Source: Suillus spraguei
Lineage: Eukaryota > Basidiomycota > Agaricomycetes > Boletales > Suillaceae
Length of the DNA: 64,000 nucleotides
Assembly (NCBI GenBank): GCA_016800925.1
Contig: JABCPU010000315.1
Coordinates: forward strand, 1-64,000
Direction of reading: 5' to 3'
Of the stretch, positions 56,540-64,000 are shown piece after piece. The notes under the pieces are model-generated. The model did no database searches, had not been told where the DNA came from, and was given only the letters and a program-made list of their open reading frames with translations. The first letter of the stretch is position 1, and every line of letters begins with the position of its first letter. The position numbers and the translations under genes are program-made.

Positions 56540-58424
56540 TGTAAAGATAAATCTAGCCTGGGCTGTAGATAAACCATGGCCTGAGCTAGTATGCGAGTCT
56601 TGCGCTCTACCTAGTCTGCTTCACTTGCGAAGGCAAGAATGTTCGACCCTAAAGGGAATGCTAAGTTAGTATTGCCCAACCTGTGGTGCGAGAATGCCGT
56701 CGGAGGTAGCGAGATGCTAGTGGTGACCTCCGGTCCCTGGGAAACTAGCGGTAATACTAGCGGTAAGCGCGGGAAAGCAGTAGACAAGCGGTAGCGAAAG
56801 TGGTAAAACTGCGGTAGTGCGTGCGGTAAAACTGCAGTAAGGCATGGGAAACTGGTGGTAAAACAAGTGGTGAAGCATAGCGATGAAGCATGGAAAAGTG
56901 TAGCGCAAGCGGTGAAGCATAGCGATGAAGCGTGGGAAAGCATAGTGCAAGCGGTGAAGCGTGGGAAAGCGGTAAAGAGCGGTGGTGCGTTGTAGTGAAC
57001 AAAGTCATGCTGACCATGAAAGTGCCGTTTTACACAAGTGTCTCGTTACTGTCTACAGCGGCTATTGAGAAAACCCCTATAGTGAGCATTACCCCTTTTC
57101 GCTTCGCCAGTACCGTTTTCGCTCCATGGATCCTTGCCCCTTACGAATCTTGCTACCGATGTCCTCCTGTCCATTCCATTTCCATCTAAGATCCATTGGT
57201 GCGTAGCATATTCATTTCCACCATTACTAAAGCTACGACAAGACTTACCTTACCTTCCGTGATGCCACTTGCTTGCTGCGTGCCTCTTAGCTAAATATTC
57301 TATCTCGCTACCATTCTCGCTATGTATTCCGGCCATTCACAGTACATGTTAAAAAGGACTCTTCGCACATTCTGGTACTTTTACTTTTCCCTCTATGGTA
57401 CACACGGTACTTAGGAATTGTCACCACTACTGTCTCTAATGGAATAAAGTCTTTCGCCAAAGTCACTGTCTCTTAAGAATTGTTTTACCGCCGCACGCAC
57501 CACCGCTCTTTACCGCTTTCCCGCGCTTCACCACTTGCGCTACGCTTTCCCACGCTTCATCACTATGCTTTACCGCTTGTTTTACCGCCAGTTTCCCACG
57601 CCTTACTGCAGTTTTACTGCACACACTACCACAGTTTTACCACTTTCGCTACCGCTTGTCTACTGCTTTCCCGCGCTTACCGCTAGTATTACCGCTAGTT
57701 TCCCACGGACCAGAGGTCACCGCTAGCATCTTGCTACCTCCGACGGCATTCTCGCACCACAGGTTGGGCAATATTGAACTATACTAACTTAGCATTCCCT
57801 TTAGGGTCGAACGTTCTTGCCTTCGCAAGTGAAGCAGACTAGGTAGAGTGCAAGACTCGCATACTAGTTTAGGCCGTGGTTTATCTACAGCCCAGGCTAG
57901 ATTGTATCTTTACAGCATGCAGCAGTAAAACAATTCTTAAGAGACAGTGACTTCGGCGAAAGACTTTATTCTGTTAGAGACAGTAGTGGTGACCATTCCT
58001 AAGTACCGTGTGTACCATCAAGGGAAAAGTAAAAGTACCGGAATGTGCAAAGAGTCCTTTTTAACATGTACCATGAATGGCCGGAATACATAGCAAGAAC
58101 GGTAGCGAGATAGAAATATTTAGCTAAGAGGCACGCAGCGAGCAAGCAGCGTCACGGAAGGTAAGGTAAGTCTTGCCGTAGCTTTAGTAATGGCGGAAAC
58201 GAATATGCTACGCACCAATGGATCTTAAACGGAAATGGAATGGACAGGAGGACATCGGTAGCAAGATTCGGTAAGGGGCAAGGATTCATGGAGCGAAAAC
58301 GGTACCGGCGAAGCGAAAAGGGGTAATGCTCGCTATAGGGGTTTTCTCAGTAGCCGCTGTAGGCAGTAATGAGACACTTGTGTAAAACAGCACTTTCATG
58401 GTCAGCGTGACTTTGTTCGCTACA
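56540..58424 (-). mobile_element. LTR family B (minus), split by a second LTR-B in the opposite orientation
   Basis: Read on the minus strand, the family B 3' half is at 56540-56990 (TGTAAAGATAAATC...) and the 5' half at 57915-58424, ending TTTGTTCGCTACA. Between them sits a complete plus-strand LTR-B. Flanks CCGA and CCAA form a probable 4-bp target duplication with one mismatch. The interior is a degenerate repeat of GCGGTGAAGC and GCGGTAAAACTGC; open frames in it are not genes. Confidence 0.8.
56991..57914 (+). mobile_element. Complete solo LTR family B nested in LTR family B
   Basis: 924 bp, TGTAGTGAACAAAGTC to GATTGTATCTTTACA. It interrupts the minus-strand copy at the sequence GTGCGTGCGGCGG: left flank TGCGT, right flank GCATGCAGCAG, a mutated duplication. 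This is the best-preserved copy of the family here. Confidence 0.85.
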
Positions 58425-58868
58425 CCAATAATCAAAACTCTCGCCTCAGATGTCTCTAAATTGGTGTCAGGGTTTGACTTACAGCTGATTCCAAAACTAT
58501 GCAGAATTGCAAAATCAAAATTTGTCAGAAATGTCTGGACAAGGACCCCATAGGCACCTGAGTGGACATTTGTAGTAGTGCAGTGTACATCTGCTATTCA
58601 CTGAAAGACAATGTTGTTGCCACCAGATTCTTCCATACCTGAATTCAAGGCTACATTCATTATTCACCTTGATACATACACCAAGATTACTACTGAAAGC
58701 AATGGCAAAGCAAAAACCAAGGAAGTGAAATCCATGAAAGTTAAGGAACTTATCTTTCAAATCTCTGAGCCCAACTACATCAGATTTTTGACTACAATCC
58801 TTGTGAAGCATGACAAATCACACTATAGGGTTACTGAGAGGAAGAACATACCTCATTCCAATTCTTGA
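58425..58868 (+). pseudogene. Fragment of an unknown-function basidiomycete family
   Basis: Pieces: IPKLCRIAKSKFVRNVW, a stop, then LLPPDSSIPEFKATFIIHLD, KTKEVKSMKVKELIFQI and EPNYIRFLTTILVKHD. The set recalls a paralogous family seen in mushroom genomes, with no known role. It is truncated on both sides by LTR-B and by the transposase fragment. Confidence 0.4.
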
Positions 58869-59366
58869 TCTGCCATAGCGTTGAATGACAGTTCTCTCAT
58901 CTTTTGCAGCCTCATCACCAAACATCAACATTTCGGGGTCAGGCACAATTTCAGCAATACTATTCATACAAATAGCACGTTTTTCTTTGTTCCATTCAAG
59001 AGCATAAGCAGAAATGTGTTTACGATTGAGATGTAACTGCCGAAATGTGCAAAGAAGTGTTTGCACAGACACAAACACACCATGATGAGAGTGCAATTCA
59101 ATTCATGCTGTAGCTTGTCAAGATAGATAGTAGGATGGTGATGAAGAATGGTGGTGATAAAAGCAAGATCATTGATGGTGAGGGTGCAGCATCAGACTTG
59201 GCCTGTATTCTTGCTGTGGATACTCTGAGTTGTGGGAAAGAGCTGTGAAACTTTGTATACAGGAGTCTTTTTTACTCCAAGTAGATAGCAGATATGCTTG
59301 ACAGAGTGCCCATGTCAATGTAGAACAGGTATTCAAGCTTTTAGATCATCTGAGACAGTGTGCAGC
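58840..59366 (-). pseudogene. DDE_3-type (Tc1-like) transposase, N-terminal half
   Basis: On the minus strand: a helix-turn-helix start with IPVLHQHGHSVKHICYLL-like sequence (one Gln codon is a stop), GVKKTPVYKV, LAFITTILHHHPTIYLD, then SVQTLLCTFRQLHLNRKH, SAYALEWNKEKRA, VPDPEMLMFGDEAAKDER with the first catalytic Asp, and SRIGMRYVL. The catalytic C-terminal half is lost near 58840. Its upstream end abuts the TA-flanked element at 59370. Confidence 0.7.
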
Positions 59367-59369
59367 ATA

Positions 59370-60945
59370 GTGTACCATGGATAACTGTTGAGTTATCCAC
59401 CCACCTAGTTATTCATGTGGATAACTAGGTGGATATCCACGTGGATAACTCAAGGCCAAAATCAATAGGGTGGATTATGTGAATAACTCAAAAAACAGTG
59501 TACATGTGTAGGGTTATATTAAATAGCATTAAATACATTTAAAAAGCTCAATTATCAAAAACTACAAGCCTATGGGCCTACATATTTTGGCGGAACTTTA
59601 TGCAATGTCAAGCAATGTTTGTTTGGCTGAAATTTGATGCAAAAAATCATCAGAATATTCTAAACTTCAATTTATTCATCCCCACCCTTCATGATCTGCA
59701 ATACACAAAGCTTAAATGCAGCAGCACCTCAAAGATCAGCTAGTCAAACTACAACAATGTCTTGAGGCACTGCCAATGGACCTCTTGGTTCTACAAGCAA
59801 TGGAATCCAAGTATAAATTCTCTGACTTCAGCCCAGATGCTGAATGGGCTGCAGACATTGGTGAAGCTGGTGCCGTCAATCAAGAGTTAGAAATTAGGTT
59901 TGGTAATTGTGTTGATGTCCTGAAACCTGTAGAGCGAGGTCCTGAAACAGAGAAGGTTCCCATTGTGAACCTGAGTATCTCAGAGGCAAACACTTGATTG
60001 AAAGACCTCATAAAAATACCTGAAAAAGATCTACCCTTTTGATCACGAACTTCAGACTGATGAAACAGCTTATGAATGGTGGAGTCACCTGGACAAAGAC
60101 TCGTCTGGCGATGCTCAGCCACTTGCAGCCTGTGACTACATTGTCCCAAAGCTGACCTTCATCTAACCAGAAGCTTGCTGTTCGAATTGTTCCCAATTCA
60201 ATGGCTGATGAACAGACTGGCTCGACATTCACTTGGCCAAATCTATAGTTGGTACAAACATGGTCCTGACGTGGGTGTACATCAATATTTTTACCTGCTA
60301 TCTCCAACTTACTATGAACCTTGATACTAGGCACCACCATAGGCACCACCACTAAAAAAGAAACCAACAGTCAAATGGTGAGACATGTCATCAAACATTT
60401 TCAGTGGCAAGGACAAACGAGTGAAGGAAGATGACAACAAAAGCAAAGCATCTGACATAGATGACAATTTCACAGATGAACCTGAAGCACCTGGTGACCA
60501 TGACAACAACTCAGACTCGGATGTCCCTGCTGACCCCGAGGACGTTCAAGTAAAGTGGATTCTTTCGATGGCGAAGGTTTCGATGCTGCCAGTATTATCA
60601 ATCTCAACTCCAGGAGACTAGTTGATGTACTCGCTGATAAGGATCTGGCTCCTGCAGCACCACGAAACACGGTCATTCTTTCACCAGTAAGCACCTTTGT
60701 GCAAGAGATTAGCAGAGGCAGACTGGGACATGGAATAGATACTATATGATATATCTTTACTTAGTATTGGTGAATGAACACGAATTTTGCAAAAACACGC
60801 CTTTGAGTGGTAGCATCGAGATCAGTTGCGCCAGTTTTGCTGATGGTGGATATCCACCCTACTCACTGGTGGATAACTGACCCCCAATGTCCCCAGGGTG
60901 GATATCCATGGTGGATAACTCCCCAGACAGTTATCCACGGTACAC
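59370..60945. mobile_element. TA-flanked DNA transposon with GTGGATA subterminal repeats
   Basis: TA at 59368-59369 and 60946-60947 flanks GTGTACC[A/G]TGGATAACTG inverted ends, imperfect over about 38 bp. Inside each end, GTGGATAACT and the palindrome GGTGGATATCCACC recur several times within about 120 bp, a pattern typical of transposase-binding arrays. No transposase was recognised inside; see the gene-like remnant at 59716-60749. Non-autonomous or carrying a captured gene. Confidence 0.65.
59716..60749 (+). pseudogene. Unrecognised gene remnant inside the TA-flanked element
   Basis: Exon-like pieces: HLKDQLVKLQQCLEALPMDL, FSDFSPDAEWAADIGEAG, NQELEIRFGNCVDVLKPVE, a Cys-containing middle (ACDYIVPKLTF then EACCSNCS), an acidic Asp/Ser/Asn stretch at 60385-60540, and FDGEGFDAASIINLN with VDVLADKDLAPAAPR, ending at TGA near 60747. 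I recall similar proteins in mushrooms but no function. Stops and shifts separate the pieces. Confidence 0.4.
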
Positions 60946-60956
60946 TAGTGCAGCGG

Positions 60957-61330
60957 CATTGGACAACGCAGACTCGATTGTAGGCTTTTTTACCTTTAGT
61001 CATTCAATTTCCTTCTTGACGTTATCACCATCAACACCACATGCAGTATCGTCCTTGGCATCTTCCTTTACTTCTTGACCATACGAGTACTCTCCGCATG
61101 TCGTTTCCCCGGTCTCGTTATCTACCGGTACTTAATCTTGCTCGTTTCGTATCACACCTCAGTATTGTTCCAAGTGACTTACTGAGGTGTGCAGACTCTA
61201 TCTTGCTCGTATCTCACACATACTGATTAGTACACTAGCGCGTCTCCCCGCTAGGTACATAACATGAATATAGTATTGTTCCAAGTGACTTACTGAGCGC
61301 GTCTCCCCGCTAGTTCGGCTACTTCGTATA
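60957..61330 (+). mobile_element. Probable 5' LTR (or its 3' part) of the Copia element
   Basis: The sequence directly before the primer-binding site must contain the LTR end. Its 5' limit cannot be fixed since the 3' LTR is outside the window. Two short direct repeats lie in it: GTATTGTTCCAAGTGACTTA (61165 and 61274) and GCGCGTCTCCCCGCTAG (61239 and 61298). No gene is seen. Confidence 0.5.
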
Positions 61331-61344
61331 GGTTATGAGCCCTG
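61331..61344 (+). promoter_or_regulatory. Copia primer-binding site, initiator-tRNA half type
   Basis: GGTTATGAGCCCTG is complementary to the anticodon stem-loop of eukaryotic initiator tRNA-Met (around CAUAACC) and not to a tRNA 3' end. Ty1/Copia elements of this kind are primed by a cleaved tRNA half. Gag begins 122 bp further on. Confidence 0.7.
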
Positions 61345-61465
61345 AGCTCGTCTAGAGCTCAGACCCACACGAAGACGAACAAACTCGCGGAACTTCACTC
61401 AGGTTCATCTAACGGTTGAACCACCACGAACCCTCACGACCAAATCGACTCGTTTATCCTCCAGT

Positions 61466-62820
61466 ATGGGTAAATACGATCATATCGTCGAATTGACGGG
61501 CGCCGACATCTACCCCAGCTGGCGTAGGGCTGTCGAACTAGCTCTAGCTGGAGAAGGCCTCTGGAACCATTGTAGCAACGGCACTGACCCCAAAGACGTT
61601 GCCGAATTCGCCAGCACCATGCCCACAGCAGCCACACCTGCACAACCCACTGATGCAGAACTCACCGCCATGAAAAATTGGATAAAAGAGGACGCCCAAG
61701 CCAAGGCTATCATCGGCAGACGCCTCTCCATCATCGTTCAGAACATGCTTGGCGAAAAGCTAACGGCTCGTCAGCAGTGGGACGCTCTCTCCAAACGCTT
61801 TGGTCGACTCGACGTAACATCTCAATTCGAACTTCGCGATCAATTGTTCTCTGAACGACTTAAGGATGCTGAAGACGCCTCGCGTTACATCAGTGTCTTG
61901 AGAATGGTCGACGCAGATTTGCTGAGATGGGAATTGCATTCACTGACTCCGAAGCAGTTTGGATGCTACTACACGGACTACCAGAAACCCCACAATGGGT
62001 CGTATTCCGCAGCCTCACGCTCGGGCTCTACAAACTCCCCACGTCCACTTCCACTACGTCTACAACCACAGTTTCCTCCTCCAGTCGCATTCGAAGATGT
62101 TGCAGCGGCATTCTCAGAAGAGGCCAACCGACAACGCGGTCAGCAAAAACTTGCTCGGCCTGGATCAGAATACGCAAACGCCGTCGCCTCCCAGTCGACA
62201 GAACGAAAGGTGAACCCCGCGAATGGGATACGGATTCACAAGCACAACCCCAAGGGGGTGAGTTGTGACAATCCTGCCTGCAACGGGCTCCCTCGATCCC
62301 TCACGCACGATCGAGAGCACTGCATGCAACCGGGAGGAGGTATGGAGGGCAAAGCTCCATGGGGGCAACCACGAGGTGATCGAGGAGGTAGAAGGAAGGA
62401 CACGTCCGCAGTTGCAACGGAAACCAAGCCGGTCGCCAATGCCAACACCTCTGCGCCTCCCTCAGTTCCACCCGAGACGTCGGCTCTTTCGCTTGCACCC
62501 ACACACAGCCGTGATTGGTCTTGTGCTCTCATCGAGGACCTTGACCCTAACTGCATTCCTTCAAACGACGATCTGGCTTGCATAGCGAATCAAACGCTGT
62601 CCACGATTCTCGACTCAGGAACGACCTCCACCCTCATCACACGCAGGGAGCATTTCTGGACCTTCAATGCCAACACGAATGTCACCGTTAAAACGGCTAA
62701 CCACGGCACATTGCCGACATCGGGCAGAGGCGATTGTGTGGCCGACCTTATTGTTGGAGGTCGCACCCAGCGTATCCGGTTGAAAGACTGCCTGCATGCA
62801 CCGGGCCGCACTAATCAATC
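61466..62820 (+). pseudogene. Ty1/Copia Gag and protease, frameshifted
   Basis: ATG at 61466 (MGKYDHIVELTGADIYP) begins a Gag of the UBN2/Copia type: SWRRAVELALAGEGLW, IVQNMLGEKLTARQQWDAL, FELRDQLFSERLKD. Around 61915 the frame moves to another register (FTDSEAVWMLLHGLPETP) and returns near 62080. The rest has a CxxxxC-H zinc-like DNPACNG...DREHC segment, a basic linker, and the protease motif STILDSGTTSTLIT. A further one-base shift near 62805 separates CLHAP from INLMSVGRMLSKGWEC. These small indels disable the polyprotein unless some are sequencing errors. Confidence 0.8.
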
Positions 62821-62995
62821 TGATGTCAGTAGGCCGGATGCTGAGTAAAGGCTGGGAGTGCAACTTTAAACCCTCCCACCTCGCTGCCAGCTCATCTTTC
62901 GCCACACCGTGCTTGGCGATGTTCCTTTACAAGGAAACCTCGTCTTCCTCGATCTTCGGTTCATTCCACCGCAGGAGCCTTCACCCCATCTCGAA

Positions 62996-64000
62996 ATGAC
63001 GGCATTCGCTAAGGTACCCTTATCTTGGGATCTCTGGCACGCAAGGTTAGGTCATCCGGGCGGGAATGCAGTTAAACGACTTCCCCATTTCGCAACAGGC
63101 ACCAAAGTCGATACAACACACCCGCTTCGCACGTGTGAACCTTGTATTATGGCAAAACACCCACGCAAGCCTTATCCTCCATCCAGCACGCCTCGCGCAG
63201 CCCACCTCCTTGACCTCATCCACTCAGACCTTTGCGGTCCTTTTCCTGTCAGCACCCCACACGGCAAGCTATACTTCATCATTTTCGTCGACGACCACAG
63301 CAACCTACTTGGTCTTCAGCTGCTCGCAACGAAGGATCAGGCACTGGAAGCCTGGGAGATGACGAAGAGACGCTGGGAAAACAAGTCAGGTCGCACAGTA
63401 AAAGTCTTTCGCTCTGACAATGGGGGTGAATTCCTCAATGCAGCGTTCACTCAGGCTCTCGCCTCTGCAGGGATCGAGCGTCAGCTCTCTGCTCCATACG
63501 CTCATCAGCAAAACGGAAAGGCAGAGCGGGCACTTCGCACTATTGAGGGACGGATGTTCGCCCTACTAGAAACCGCCAATCTCCCACCAACTCTATGGGG
63601 TGAAGCGGCGCTCACCATCTGTTATCTCTGGAACAGAACAGAATCCTCCACCTTGCCTCCAGGTGTCACGCCTTACGAAATCCTTAACGGACGCAAGCCT
63701 GATCTTTCTCACCTTCGTGTCTGGGGCGCTCGTTGCTTTGCACGTGTCCCAACCGAACTGCAGGTGAAGTTAGGTCCCCATTCTCGCAGTGCCTACTTCA
63801 TGGGCTACCCTGACGGCACCAAAGCCTATCGTCTTCGTGACAAGGACACTGGCACTTTCTTTAACGCACGCGACGTCCTTTTTGACGAGAATTTCTCGTC
63901 CGTCTCGCATGCTAACGCAGGTTCCGACAGCGACGACGATGAACTTCCCCAAGCCTCCCTGTTACCATCTGCAATCATCCCCATCCAAACTACCGCGTCT
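62996..64000 (+). CDS. Ty1/Copia integrase (runs off the right edge)
   Basis: A continuous open frame from ATG 62996 to the edge. In order: HARLGHPGGNAVKRLP and CEPCIMAKHPRKPYP (GAG-pre-integrase HHCC zinc region), DLIHSDLCGPFPV (first catalytic Asp), FRSDNGGEFLNA (second Asp), HQQNGKAERALRT (catalytic Glu), LWGEAALTICYLWNR, TPYEILNGRKPDLSHLRVWG and AYFMGYPDGTKAYRL, all typical of Copia. Reverse transcriptase would follow outside the window. This part shows no break, so the element is fairly young. Confidence 0.9.
   Translation, partial: MTAFAKVPLSWDLWHARLGHPGGNAVKRLPHFATGTKVDTTHPLRTCEPCIMAKHPRKPYPPSSTPRAAHLLDLIHSDLCGPFPVSTPHGKLYFIIFVDDHSNLLGLQLLATKDQALEAWEMTKRRWENKSGRTVKVFRSDNGGEFLNAAFTQALASAGIERQLSAPYAHQQNGKAERALRTIEGRMFALLETANLPPTLWGEAALTICYLWNRTESSTLPPGVTPYEILNGRKPDLSHLRVWGARCFARVPTELQVKLGPHSRSAYFMGYPDGTKAYRLRDKDTGTFFNARDVLFDENFSSVSHANAGSDSDDDELPQASLLPSAIIPIQTTAS

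Overview
The window looks like a gene-poor, transposon-packed stretch of a filamentous basidiomycete genome, most likely an agaricomycete. The support is many short GT-AG introns, a polyporopepsin-like aspartic protease, a fungal acyl-CoA oxidase, chromodomain Ty3/Gypsy elements, PIF/Harbinger and KDZ transposases, and several lineage-expanded gene families of unknown function. No bacterial operon, rRNA or tRNA gene was found.

Layout. 1-1396 is the 5' end of a minus-strand Ty3/Gypsy element (gag plus LTR family A). 1420-3906 is a decayed Tc1/mariner element with very long inverted arms, one arm split by a solo LTR (1610-2496). 4663-17120 is the only host-gene island, all on the minus strand: two tandem paralogous membrane-glycoprotein genes (4663-6969, 7779-10107), an acyl-CoA oxidase (11887-14646) and a secreted pepsin-family protein with altered active-site motifs (15625-17120). 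From 17.7 kb on, almost everything is broken or mobile: a hypothetical gene split by a solo LTR, a Harbinger nuclease (20608-22067), a 25-bp minisatellite, a host-like gene split by a nested Tc1 and LTR complex (23065-26946), a second Harbinger element with its Myb/SANT-like partner gene (28242-31697), and two and a half chromodomain Ty3/Gypsy copies (G1 32533-38136, G2 38160-45346, G3 45347-47459). A KDZ transposase tail and unknown-family remnants follow (47460-56430), then LTR-B nested in LTR-B (56540-58424), a DDE_3-type transposase fragment, a non-autonomous-looking DNA transposon with GTGGATA subterminal repeats (59370-60945), and a Ty1/Copia element that runs off the right edge (gag-pol from 61466).

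Five LTR families can be separated: A (7 copies), B (at least 5), C (1), D (3) and E (1). Perfect 5-bp target-site duplications mark five insertions: LTR-A at 19080, 27382 and 29749, LTR-C at 31699 and LTR-D at 41747; LTR-E at 1610 also has a perfect one. These give a clear nesting order.

The most notable observations are a third, extra open reading frame with a zinc-knuckle-like motif between the chromodomain integrase and the 3' LTR of the LTR-D Ty3/Gypsy family, preserved in two copies; a 460-bp inversion between two opposed LTR-A copies whose flanking target-site duplications appear swapped and reverse-complemented; nonsense codons in G1 pol that are TGA opposite arginine codons of the sister copy; and two Tc1-like elements whose long terminal arms carry the same motif at both arm ends in opposite orientation. 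Exon boundaries are approximate unless stated, and identities come from recognising motifs by eye, not from searches.
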